NCBI RefSeq assembly: GCF_000092225.1
Contig: NC_014158.1
Coordinates: forward strand, 186,001 to 250,000
Direction: 5' to 3'
Source of the DNA: Tsukamurella paurometabola DSM 20162
GTDB taxonomy: Bacteria; Actinomycetota; Actinomycetes; Mycobacteriales; Mycobacteriaceae
DNA length: 64,000 bases
Made by a program: the position numbers and the translations under genes. Below, piece by piece: positions 27,125-35,611 of this stretch; positions within the stretch are counted from its first letter, which is position 1; every line of letters begins with the position of its first letter. The notes under the pieces were generated by a model that saw nothing but the letters and a program-made list of their open reading frames with translations, was not told where the DNA came from and searched no databases.

Positions 27125-29461
27125 TTATTCGTCGGGCCCCTCCCACGGGATCTCCGCCTCGCCGGGGAGGTCGCCCGGGAGCAGATCGTCGCGGAAACCG
27201 CGCCAGCTGGGCTGCCGCAGGTGCCCGCCCCTGCGGAGCGAGGAATAGCGGACATCACCCACCACCTGAGGCAACACCCACACGGCATCGCGAGCGTCCG
27301 GATCGTCGATGGAGGCGGTGAACGGGGAGCGCTTCATTCGCAGCGGTTCCAGTCGCTGCGCGAGCGCGTCCAGATCGCGGTCGCGCAAGCCCGACCCCAC
27401 CGAGCCCAGATAGACCAGACCGGTCTCCGCGGGCAGACCCACCAGGACGGATCCGATCCGGTTCGCGCGCGAACCCTTCCCCGGCTTCCAGCCGCCGATC
27501 GCCACCTGCAGATCGCGCCAGTTCTTGTGTTTGAGCCAGGCCCGCACCCGCTGTCCGGGCAGATACGGCGAGTCGCGACGTTTGGCGACGATCCCCTCCC
27601 ATCCCCGTTCCGCGCTCAGGGTCGCGGCCACCAGTCCCGTGGAGGCCTCGACCAATGCTGGAACGCCGATCGAGTCGTCGGAATCTAGAAGTGGTGCAAG
27701 ACTTTCCAATACCTCCCGCCGCACTGACCAGGGCCGCTTGGTGAGGTCGACACCGTTCAGTTCGAGGACGTCGAACAGGTAGAGCCGTACCGCGCCGGTA
27801 CGGCTCTCGCCCCCCGCCATGAGGTGGAACGACGGTACGCCCGCATCGTCGAGCACTACAGCTTCACCGTCGAGGACCACGTCCATTCCGTCGAGATCGC
27901 GGGCCAGTGACTCGAATTCGGGGAACTCACCGGTGACAACCCGGCCCGATCGGGTGCGCAGGCTCAGCGCGCCGCCGCGCACCGTCGCCATGATCCGGTA
28001 GCCGTCCCACTTGCCCTCGAAGGCCCAATCCTCGCCGGAGAGCCGGTCGATCGTGGATTCGCTGGGCAGCATCGGATCCGGTGCTTGCGCTGCCGCGGCC
28101 TTCGCCGGTGCGGTCTTGTCCTTGGTCAGGTGAGCGAGCCAATTCTTTTCGCCCGTGCGGATGAGGGCGTAGCGCAGTCCGCGCAGTCGCGCGCCGTGCA
28201 GCGTGACGATCACCTCGTCCTTGCGCCACTTCTCCAGTTCGTAGGTGCCGTGGTCCCAGATGCTCACATCGCCGCCGCCGTACTCCCCCTTCGGGATGCT
28301 GCCCTCGAAGGCGGCGTAGTCCATCGGGTGGTCCTCGGTGCGCACGGCCAGGTGGTTCACCGCGGGATCGTCGGGCAGGTTCTTCGGCACCGCCCAGGAA
28401 GCGAGTACGCCGTCGTGTTCCAGGCGGAAGTCGTAGTGCAGGCGGCGCGCGTGATGTTCCTGGATCACGAAGATCGGATCGCCCGTGCTCGCCGCGCCGC
28501 CGAAGGGTTCCGGCGTCTTCGCGGCATCGCGCTTAGCCCGGTATTCGTCGAGGTCGACCGGCTCGGGCGGTGCCGGTGTGCCCGAGAGCAATGGAGCGAG
28601 CAGATCGCCGCTCGTCCGCACGCGGGCCAGCACGTCGTGGAACTCCAACTGCTGCAAGCCCGGCCGGGACAGTTCGTCCCAGCTGCGGGGTGCCGCCACC
28701 CACGGATGCTCGCGCCCGCGTAGCGAATACGGCGAGATCGTGGTCTTGGATCCGCTGTTCTGCGACCAGTCCACGAAGATGCGGCCCCCGCGCTGGTCCT
28801 TCGACATGGAGGCGGTCACCAGTTCCGGTGACTCGGCCTCCAGTTGGGACGCGATGGCGTGCGCCACCTTCCGCGCGCCCGGGCTGCTGAGGCCGCCGGG
28901 CAAGGTCGAATAGATGTGCATGCCCTTGGAGCCGCTGGTGACCGGGTGCCCGTCCAGTCCCATGGCTGCGAGCAGATCGCGGATGCGCAGCGCGAGTGCG
29001 GCGCAATCGTCGAGCGTGCTGCCGGGGCCGGGATCGAGGTCGAGGACCAGGCGATCGGGCGGGCCCGGCTCCTCGTTCTCGCCGTCGGCGATGAACGTCC
29101 ACTGCGGTACGTGGAGCTCGAGCGCGGCTTGCTGTCCCAGCCACACCATATCGGCCGTGTTCTCGACCACGGGATAGAGCGATTCGCCGTCGGAGTGGTG
29201 CTGGGCGCCGCGGCGGATCCAGGCCGGGGCATGGCTGGGGAGGCGCTTTTCGAAGAAGGCGGTTTTATCGACGCCGTTGGGCCAGCGTTTGCGGGTGAGC
29301 GGCCGGTCGCGCAGGTGGGGGACCGCGACGGGGGCGATCGCCTGGTAGTAGTCGATCACCTCGGCCTTCGTGGTACCGGTGGCCGGGTAGAGCACCTTGT
29401 CGAGGTTGGTCAGTTGCACGTGGACGCCGTCCACCTCACGGTTCTCCCGAGTCTGCGCCAC
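27125..29461 (-). CDS. ligD: NHEJ multifunctional ATP-dependent DNA ligase LigD
   Basis: A 778-residue LigD in the mycobacterial order: polymerase/primase domain (about 1-300, starting VHVQLTNLDKVLYPATG), phosphoesterase domain (about 325-470, FVIQEHHARRLHYDFRLEHDG with the metal-binding His residues), and ATP-dependent ligase domain (about 490-778) with the adenylated Lys in FEGKWDGYR. It trims, fills and seals double-strand breaks with Ku. GTG 29461 was chosen because the frame aligns from there and a GATAAT box (29468-29473) is 6 nt upstream. It is divergent from ku. Confidence 0.93.
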   Translation of the reverse strand: MAQTRENREVDGVHVQLTNLDKVLYPATGTTKAEVIDYYQAIAPVAVPHLRDRPLTRKRWPNGVDKTAFFEKRLPSHAPAWIRRGAQHHSDGESLYPVVENTADMVWLGQQAALELHVPQWTFIADGENEEPGPPDRLVLDLDPGPGSTLDDCAALALRIRDLLAAMGLDGHPVTSGSKGMHIYSTLPGGLSSPGARKVAHAIASQLEAESPELVTASMSKDQRGGRIFVDWSQNSGSKTTISPYSLRGREHPWVAAPRSWDELSRPGLQQLEFHDVLARVRTSGDLLAPLLSGTPAPPEPVDLDEYRAKRDAAKTPEPFGGAASTGDPIFVIQEHHARRLHYDFRLEHDGVLASWAVPKNLPDDPAVNHLAVRTEDHPMDYAAFEGSIPKGEYGGGDVSIWDHGTYELEKWRKDEVIVTLHGARLRGLRYALIRTGEKNWLAHLTKDKTAPAKAAAAQAPDPMLPSESTIDRLSGEDWAFEGKWDGYRIMATVRGGALSLRTRSGRVVTGEFPEFESLARDLDGMDVVLDGEAVVLDDAGVPSFHLMAGGESRTGAVRLYLFDVLELNGVDLTKRPWSVRREVLESLAPLLDSDDSIGVPALVEASTGLVAATLSAERGWEGIVAKRRDSPYLPGQRVRAWLKHKNWRDLQVAIGGWKPGKGSRANRIGSVLVGLPAETGLVYLGSVGSGLRDRDLDALAQRLEPLRMKRSPFTASIDDPDARDAVWVLPQVVGDVRYSSLRRGGHLRQPSWRGFRDDLLPGDLPGEAEIPWEGPDE

Positions 29462-29493
29462 CCGCCCATTATCCCGCTCCCGCCCCGTCGCCA

Positions 29494-29576
29494 CCCCCTC
29501 CCCGACTTAACAGCGTTAGCCCATTCTGTTTCGCCAGGACAGCGCATGGGCTAACGCTGTTAAGTCGGGGAGGGGG
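29494..29576. repeat. 31-bp perfect inverted repeat between ligD and ku
   Basis: Arms 29494-29524 and 29546-29576 are perfectly complementary, separated by 21 bases. The inner part of each arm is GACTTAACAGCGTTAGCC, the outer part a C/G run. It lies between divergent genes, 20 bases beyond the ligD -10 box and 67 bases before the ku ATG, so it is not placed as a terminator for either. It could be a shared operator, a cruciform, or a small mobile repeat. Confidence 0.85.
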
Positions 29577-29643
29577 GCGTGCGGATTGCGGGGCGGGGAA
29601 TTCGACTCTCGCAATATCGGCTCACACCAGTCACAATGGTCAC

Positions 29644-30480
29644 ATGCGCGCGATATGGACGGGTGAGCTGTCGTTCGGGCTGGTCAATGTGCCGGTGAAG
29701 GTCTACTCGGCGATCGAGAGCCACGACGCGAAGTCGCATCAGGTGGATGCGAAGGACGGGGTCCGCATCCGGTACAAGCGCGTCCGCGAGGGCACCGACG
29801 ACGAGGTCGAATTCGCGAACATCGCCAATGCCTACGAGGCCGACAGTGGCGACACGGTGATCCTCAGTAAGGAGGACATCAAGTCGATGCCGGTGGAGAA
29901 GCACCGCGAGATCGCGGTGACGGAGTTCGTGCCCCGGGAGGACGTGGACCCGATCATGTTCGACAAGCCGTACTACCTGGAGCCCTCCTCGAAGTCGCCG
30001 AAAGCCTATGTTCTGCTGCGTCAGGCGCTCCAGGAAACCGACCGGCTGGCGATCTGCACCTTCACCCTCCGTAACCGTACGCGGCTGTGCGCACTGCGGG
30101 TGGTGGGCAATGTGATGGTGCTCCAGACGCTGCTGTGGCCCGACGAGATCCGCACTCCCGATTTCCCCGCCCTCACCGAGGACGTGAAGATCCGGCCGCA
30201 GGAGTTGGCCATGGCGGCGTCCCTGATCGACTCCATGTCCACGGATTTCGATCCGGAGCAGTACGAGGACGACTACCAGGTTCAGCTGCAGCAGCTGATC
30301 GAGGCGAAATCGACCGGCGAGACCGCCTTCCCGGATGCGCCCGAGGACGAGGGCGACGAGGACGACGAGGTGGCCGATCTGCTCGCCGCGCTCCGTGCAT
30401 CGGTGAAGAGCCGCGAGTCCGCCAAGCCCGCCGCCGAAACGAAGAAGCCCGCTCGCACCCGTAAACGCGAGGCGAGTTAG
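29644..30480 (+). CDS. ku: NHEJ DNA end-binding protein Ku
   Basis: A 278-residue bacterial Ku that forms a homodimer ring on DNA ends and recruits LigD. It has the family N-terminus MRAIWTGELSFGLVNVPVKVYSA and a C-terminal acidic stretch followed by a basic tail (KPARTRKREAS), which in other Ku proteins aids DNA binding. The only candidate -10 box, CACAAT, is 6 nt upstream of the ATG. The 3' end overlaps the convergent tetR gene by 4 bases. Confidence 0.94.
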   Translation: MRAIWTGELSFGLVNVPVKVYSAIESHDAKSHQVDAKDGVRIRYKRVREGTDDEVEFANIANAYEADSGDTVILSKEDIKSMPVEKHREIAVTEFVPREDVDPIMFDKPYYLEPSSKSPKAYVLLRQALQETDRLAICTFTLRNRTRLCALRVVGNVMVLQTLLWPDEIRTPDFPALTEDVKIRPQELAMAASLIDSMSTDFDPEQYEDDYQVQLQQLIEAKSTGETAFPDAPEDEGDEDDEVADLLAALRASVKSRESAKPAAETKKPARTRKREAS

Positions 30481-31037
30481 CGCGCGGCCACCCCGCGGCG
30501 CAGGGTCGCGAAGGACGCTGCGACGCGCTGGGTCAGGGGCGCCGCGCCGGGAACGCGAACCCACTCCTCGAAGGCCACCTTGAAGGCGGCCACCGAAGCT
30601 TCGCCGAGGGTGCGGGCACCGTCGGCCCCGTGCTCGGCCAGGAGAGCGCCGAGGGAGCGGGCGATCAGGTCCAGTTTGTACAGTTCCCGCTCGCGGAGTG
30701 CCTGATTCGCCTCGACCACCGTCTGTCGGCGCAGTGGCAGCTCGTCGCGCGCCGCGATCGCCTCGGCGGCCGCGGTGAAGGCGCGCTCCAACGCCGCCCA
30801 GGGCGGTGCCGACGCGAGGGCCTCGGCGGTGCGTTCGACCAGAAGGTCTCGCAGTACGTCCTGGCCCGCGAAGAGCACCTCCCGCTTGTCGGCGAAGTGC
30901 CGGTAGAAGGTGCGCTCGGTGAGTCCGGCGCGGGCGGCGATCTCGGCAACGGTGACCGTGTCGTAGCCGCGCTCACCGAACTCCTCGAGCGCGGCCGATT
31001 CCAGTCGCGCTCGCGCGTCCGGCTGCCAACGTCCCAT
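30477..31037 (-). CDS. TetR-family transcriptional regulator
   Basis: A 186-residue TetR protein with helix-turn-helix TVAEIAARAGLTERTFYRHFADKREVL at about residues 28-54. It lies 26 bases downstream of an NAD-epimerase gene on the same strand, whose upstream region has two large palindromes that would suit a TetR dimer. It also has its own TACCCT box (31045-31050), 7 nt before the ATG. Confidence 0.85.
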   Translation of the reverse strand: MGRWQPDARARLESAALEEFGERGYDTVTVAEIAARAGLTERTFYRHFADKREVLFAGQDVLRDLLVERTAEALASAPPWAALERAFTAAAEAIAARDELPLRRQTVVEANQALRERELYKLDLIARSLGALLAEHGADGARTLGEASVAAFKVAFEEWVRVPGAAPLTQRVAASFATLRRGVAAR

Positions 31038-31063
31038 GGCCGACAGGGTACGAGGCCGCCGCG

Positions 31064-31945
31064 TCAGGCGCCGGGCCAGGCCGCGATATCCGCGAGGAGT
31101 CCCGGACCGGTGGGGTTCCAGCCGAAGCGTTCGCGGGTCCACGCGTTCGATGCGGGACTGTCGAGGGCGAGGATGCCGGCGAGGAACCCGAAACGATGCG
31201 CGGCCTCCGCATCGGGAACCGGGGCGACGTCCACCCCGGTCAGGGCCGCGACGGCCTCCGCGATCGCCCGGGTGGGCACGCCCTCCTCGCCGACAGCGTG
31301 GTACACCTCGCCGGCTCGGCCGCGTTCGACGGCGAGTCGGAACAGGCGCGCCGCATCGGCCCGGTGCACCGCAGCCCAGCGCTGCTCCCCGTCGCCCACG
31401 TACCCCGAACTCCCCGTGGCGCGCGCGGTCTCGACGAGGTGCGCGACGAACCCCGCGGGGCTCGCGTCGTGCACCGACGGTGCGAGCCGGACGACGGTGG
31501 CCCGCACGCCCCGGTCGGCGAGGGCGAGGGCGGCGTCCGCATTGCCGCTTCGGGGCGAACCCGGTGCGGGGCGATCGGATTCGACAGCGGTGCGCCCCGA
31601 CGTCAGGCCTGCGACCCCGGAGGCGATGGCCAGCGGCCGGTCGCTGCCCTCGAGAGCGGTGCCGAACGCCTCGATGGCCCCGCGCTCCACTCGGGCGGAT
31701 TCCTCGAACCGGCTGAAATCGTGGTTGAAGGCGAGATGGACGACGCCGTCCGACGCGGCCGCCGCCGCCCGCAGTAGGTCGGTGTCCTCGATCGTGCCGA
31801 GCACGGGCTCCGCGCCCAGCGAGCGGATCGCCTCGGCCGCGCGATCCGACCGGACCAGGCCCCTGACCTCGTGTCCAGCGGCGATGAGTTCCGCGGTGAC
31901 CGCCGTACCGACGAAGCCGGACGCGCCTGTGACCAGGTATCTCAT
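31064..31945 (-). CDS. NAD-dependent epimerase/dehydratase (extended SDR)
   Basis: A 293-residue extended short-chain dehydrogenase with the dinucleotide motif TGASGFVGTAV. The usual YxxxK is represented by VYHAVGEEG, which is not canonical, so this may be an atypical or sensor-type SDR. Function and substrate are unknown. It lies just upstream of tetR and just downstream of two palindromic sites, which points to control by that TetR. Confidence 0.78.
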   Translation of the reverse strand: MRYLVTGASGFVGTAVTAELIAAGHEVRGLVRSDRAAEAIRSLGAEPVLGTIEDTDLLRAAAAASDGVVHLAFNHDFSRFEESARVERGAIEAFGTALEGSDRPLAIASGVAGLTSGRTAVESDRPAPGSPRSGNADAALALADRGVRATVVRLAPSVHDASPAGFVAHLVETARATGSSGYVGDGEQRWAAVHRADAARLFRLAVERGRAGEVYHAVGEEGVPTRAIAEAVAALTGVDVAPVPDAEAAHRFGFLAGILALDSPASNAWTRERFGWNPTGPGLLADIAAWPGA

Positions 31946-31960
31946 AATGACCCCACTCAG

Positions 31961-32015
31961 TGATGACAGATTCTGACATCACTGACGGTACGCCTGATGG
32001 CAGAATCTGTCATCA
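31961..32015. promoter_or_regulatory. Two near-identical 21-bp palindromic operators
   Basis: Sites 31961-31981 and 31995-32015 share half-sites TGATGACAGA/TCTGTCATCA around a central A/T, each with one mismatch, spaced 34 bases centre to centre. They are upstream of the epimerase-tetR genes and are the probable binding sites of that TetR. Confidence 0.7.
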
Positions 32016-32022
32016 GAGTTCG

Positions 32023-33828
32023 TCAGAGCTCGCGCTTGAGACCCACGTGCTCGGAGCGATACCCGAGCCGGGTGTAGAAGGCCCGGGCCCGTTCGCGGGT
32101 CGCATCGGTGGTGAGCTGCGAGAGGGTGGCGCGGTGGGTGCGACCGTGGTGATGCGCCCACTCGATCATCGCGGTGCCCAGGCCGCGCGACCGCTCGCTC
32201 GCGGCCACCCGCACCCCCTCGATCTGTAGCCGCGTGGTGCCGGAGCGGGACAGCCCCGGGATCACGGTCAAGTGCATGGTGCCCACCGTCCGGTCGGCCT
32301 CGTCGCGGACCACCGCGAGATAGTGCGATCGGTCGCGGGCCACCACATCGAAGGCCGCGTCGTAGCCGGCGGTTTCCGCGGATTCCCGGGTGCGGCCAAT
32401 CTCGTCGTCGGACAACAGTGCGACGATATCGGGCACGTCGTCGCGGGCTGCGCGCTGCACCCGATAGACGCGCCCGCCCACGCGGAGCGTTCCGCCTACG
32501 GATTCTCTTGCTGCCGAGCGCATTCTGCTCACAAGCATGTCCAGCCAGGCGCCTACGTTCTCGCGGGCCTGCGGGGTGTCGGGATAGCGGCAGCGCAGAT
32601 GCAACCCCTCCTGGTCGAGGATGAACCACAGCATCACCCCATCGGTGCGGATGCTGGCGCCGACGTACTGCGCGGCCAGCCCCGTCGAGTCCACGCGCAC
32701 CGGCAGCCGGCGCAGGTCGAGCCAGGAGATGGCGAACATGCCCGGCACCTCGGGCATTCCGCCCCACGGTTCCAGGATCTCCTCGAGCGGCCAGGATCCG
32801 AGCTGTACGGCCTCGCGCACCGCGGCGGCGGCCGCCTGCGGTTCAGGCGAGGTGCACTCGATCACCGAATTCGTGATGAACCAGCCCACCGAATCGTGCC
32901 AGGTCTCATCCGCAATGGTCCCCGGTCGGCCTCCGGCCTCCTGCCCGCCGTGCCGGCTGTGCACCGGGAACACCGCGCGCAGCGGTTCATCCGCGAGCGC
33001 GCGGGTCACCGAGGTCATCGTGGCGATGGTGGCGGCCAGGGTGGAGACGCCGTCCTCGCGAGCCTGGGCGGCGAACGCGGCACTGTCGTCCACATCGAAC
33101 ACATCGCGCACCTCCACCCGCTCCAGATGCGGTTCGGGGGTGCCCAGCGGCAGGGGGAAGCGCGGCATCACATCACCGCTCTCGGCGAGAATCTCGGCCC
33201 AGCGGCGTCGCACTTGCTCTGGTGCGGGAGGCCGATTCTGCAGGGCCCGGGTGTGTTCGACGAACGCGGGCACCGCAGCGGTCGACGGTGTGCGGCCGGC
33301 TCGGACGTCCGCGAGGGCCGCCAGGAAGTCGCGCACGATCACCAGCATCGACCACATGTCCACGTGGGAGTGATCCGCAGCGATCACCACGGTGGGGCCG
33401 TCGGCGGTCTCCAGTACGCAGAGCCGGTGCGCCGGGCGCTGGTACGGCGAGCAGGCAGTGTCGAGCACATCGCGCAGCGCATCGTTGACCGCCTGGCCCG
33501 GCTCGATCGGATGCTCCACCCACCCGCCGGGTCCGATCTCGATCTCGTGCAGCTCGGGTGCACCGGCAGGGCCGGCAGTGAACGCCGTGCGCAGCGTCCC
33601 GTGCCGCGCGATCACCGCGAGCCATGCGGCGGCGAGCATTTCCCGCGGAACCGGTGCGGGTAGGTGAAACGACAGCGCCATCCAGGAGCCCGGCCGGTCG
33701 CCGCCCGCCACATGGCGTCCCTGATCGAAGGACACGGGCAGCGAGGGGCCGGGCGAGGAGGCGGTCACGTCGTAGCCCACCAGCCGGCCGAACGGCAGTC
33801 GCAGGTGCGCGACGTTGGTCAGGCGCAT
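32023..33828 (-). CDS. Condensation-domain acyltransferase fused to GNAT acetyltransferase
   Basis: A 601-residue protein. Residues about 20-440 form a condensation/PapA-like acyltransferase domain with the active-site segment ADHSHVDMWS (His153 and Asp157 fit HxxxD; the first His of canonical HHxxxD is Asp) and a WFITNSV-type latch segment. Residues about 455-601 are a GNAT domain with the acetyl-CoA loop VAASERSRGLGTAMIEWA. PapA-type enzymes acylate lipids or polyketides, and GNAT domains acetylate amines; the combination suggests a dedicated acylated metabolite, but no other biosynthetic genes are adjacent. A TAGGGT box lies 6 nt before the ATG (33835-33840). Confidence 0.8.
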   Translation of the reverse strand: MRLTNVAHLRLPFGRLVGYDVTASSPGPSLPVSFDQGRHVAGGDRPGSWMALSFHLPAPVPREMLAAAWLAVIARHGTLRTAFTAGPAGAPELHEIEIGPGGWVEHPIEPGQAVNDALRDVLDTACSPYQRPAHRLCVLETADGPTVVIAADHSHVDMWSMLVIVRDFLAALADVRAGRTPSTAAVPAFVEHTRALQNRPPAPEQVRRRWAEILAESGDVMPRFPLPLGTPEPHLERVEVRDVFDVDDSAAFAAQAREDGVSTLAATIATMTSVTRALADEPLRAVFPVHSRHGGQEAGGRPGTIADETWHDSVGWFITNSVIECTSPEPQAAAAAVREAVQLGSWPLEEILEPWGGMPEVPGMFAISWLDLRRLPVRVDSTGLAAQYVGASIRTDGVMLWFILDQEGLHLRCRYPDTPQARENVGAWLDMLVSRMRSAARESVGGTLRVGGRVYRVQRAARDDVPDIVALLSDDEIGRTRESAETAGYDAAFDVVARDRSHYLAVVRDEADRTVGTMHLTVIPGLSRSGTTRLQIEGVRVAASERSRGLGTAMIEWAHHHGRTHRATLSQLTTDATRERARAFYTRLGYRSEHVGLKREL

Positions 33829-33879
33829 GGCGGTACCCTAGCCCTCTCGACCACCCCCTGCGCGCTGTGAGAAGGCCCG

Positions 33880-34659
33880 ATGCCCAGATTCGACGTTCCC
33901 GGCGCCGCGCTCGACACCGAACTCAGTGACGAGGGCGGACACCCCGTTGTACAACTTCACGGACTCACATCCAGCAGGGCGCGCGATCGAGTCCTCGATC
34001 TCGATCTCGGGCGCGGTCTGAGCGGTACCCGGCTGTTGCGCTACGACGCGCGCGGTCACGGCCGCTCGACCGGGCGCACCGTCCCGGAGGACTACCGCTG
34101 GCCGGCCCTCGCCGACGATCTGCTGCGGCTGCTCGACGCGTGTTTCCCCGGTGAACGTGTGCACGGTGTCGGGCCGTCGATGGGTACCGGCACGCTCCTG
34201 CACGCGGCAGTCCGTGACCCGGGCCGGTTCAGCGGGCTCACCCTCATGGTGCCCCCTACCGCGTGGGCCACCCGCCCCGCGAAGGCCGCCGAATACCGGA
34301 TCGCCGCGGACGCGATCGAAGAACGAGGACTCAGTGAATTCCTCAGCGCCGCAGAGGATGTCGTGTCCCCGCCTGCAACGAACGGAGCGCCGGCCACCCT
34401 CCCCGAGGTGACCGAGCGACTCCTCCCGTCGGTGTTCCGCGGTGCCGCGCTCAGTGACCTACCGGAACGCGAGGCGCTCGCCGCGATCGAGGTCCCGGTC
34501 ACGCTGCTCGCCTGGATCGACGATCCGGCGCACCCCGTCTCGACCGCCGAGACCCTCGCCGAGCTCCTCCCGCGCGCCACGCTGACCGTCGCCCGCACCC
34601 CCGCGGACGTCGCCCTGTGGCCCACCGTCCTGCGCGACGACGTCGCCCGGACGCGCTGA
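33880..34659 (+). CDS. Alpha/beta hydrolase
   Basis: A 259-residue alpha/beta-hydrolase fold protein with the oxyanion-region motif LHGLTSS, the RYDARGHGRS segment, and the nucleophile elbow GPSMGTGT (Ser). The substrate is unknown. Its last 200 bases are overlapped on the opposite strand by the frame of the EamA transporter, an unusually long convergent overlap. Confidence 0.75.
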   Translation: MPRFDVPGAALDTELSDEGGHPVVQLHGLTSSRARDRVLDLDLGRGLSGTRLLRYDARGHGRSTGRTVPEDYRWPALADDLLRLLDACFPGERVHGVGPSMGTGTLLHAAVRDPGRFSGLTLMVPPTAWATRPAKAAEYRIAADAIEERGLSEFLSAAEDVVSPPATNGAPATLPEVTERLLPSVFRGAALSDLPEREALAAIEVPVTLLAWIDDPAHPVSTAETLAELLPRATLTVARTPADVALWPTVLRDDVARTR

Positions 34660-35529
34660 CCGTCGCGGCAGCCGCGCCACCGCGACGCCGACCAGGCACA
34701 GCACCCCGCCCAGCAGGCCCCAGGCGGTGGGCGTTTCGGCGAGGAAGCCCCAGCTCAACAGGATCGACAGGGCCGGCACCGCGTAGGACGACGATGCCGT
34801 GACCCCGGCCGGAGTGTGCGCCAGTGCGTATGCCCAGAGGAGGAAGGCCAGGGCAGTGGGCACCAGCCCCAGGTAGAGCACGCCGGCGGTGGAGCCGATC
34901 GGCGCGGCCGCCAGCTCCCGGAACAACTGGGGCGCCCACGGGAGCAGCACGATCGCGCCGATGATCGCGCCCAGTGCGGTGGCCGTGAGCGGATCCGTCG
35001 AGCGCGTTACCAGTTTCTGCGCCACCACGCTGATCCCGTAGAGCAGCGCAGCGGCGACGGCGAGGGCCACCCCGGCGCCGTCGCGCCGGCCGTCGCCGGA
35101 GAAGGCGATCACGGCCGCGCCGGCGAAGCTGATCACGATTCCTGCGGTGAGCAGCGGCGGGAAGCCCTCGTGCAGGAACGCGCCGGCCAGGACCGCGACG
35201 ATGATCGGTGCGATGTTCACCAGCAGTGCGGTGGTGCCGGCGTCGAGGTGCTGTTCGGCCGCGTTGACCAGCACGGTGTACAGCGCGAACCACAGCGCGC
35301 CGTAGGCCACGGTGAGGGCGAGCGCGCGACCACGGGGGAGCCGGACGTCGCCGGTGTACAGGGCGTGCAGCGCCCAGATGACGCCGAGGACGGCGGCACC
35401 TACCAGGAGGCGTCCTTCGGCCAGGGGAACGGGCGAGACATGCGGCCCGATCCCGCGGATGACGACGAAGGCGGATGCCCAGGCGACCATGACGATCACC
35501 AGGGCGAGGGCAGGAAGGCGATTCTTCAT
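34459..35529 (-). CDS. EamA/DMT-family transporter with read-through tail
   Basis: A drug/metabolite-type transporter with about ten membrane helices and two EamA repeats, typically exporting amino acids or metabolites. The membrane domain ends near GVAVARLPRRSARP at about 34650. The remaining 60 or so residues are Gly/Asp/Arg-rich and exactly antisense to the hydrolase gene, so the natural stop was probably lost or shifted. ATG 35529 was preferred over GTG 35538. It is divergent from a LysR gene, which probably regulates it. Confidence 0.8.
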   Translation of the reverse strand: MKNRLPALALVIVMVAWASAFVVIRGIGPHVSPVPLAEGRLLVGAAVLGVIWALHALYTGDVRLPRGRALALTVAYGALWFALYTVLVNAAEQHLDAGTTALLVNIAPIIVAVLAGAFLHEGFPPLLTAGIVISFAGAAVIAFSGDGRRDGAGVALAVAAALLYGISVVAQKLVTRSTDPLTATALGAIIGAIVLLPWAPQLFRELAAAPIGSTAGVLYLGLVPTALAFLLWAYALAHTPAGVTASSSYAVPALSILLSWGFLAETPTAWGLLGGVLCLVGVAVARLPRRSARPGDVVAQDGGPQGDVRGGAGDGQRGAREELGEGLGGRDGVRRIVDPGEQRDRDLDRGERLAFR

Positions 35530-35611
35530 GCGATTCACTGTGGGACTCGCAGAGAGTTAGCACAAGCGAATGTTTCTGGATTACTATTCAGCAAGACTGA
35601 ATGGAGGCGCC

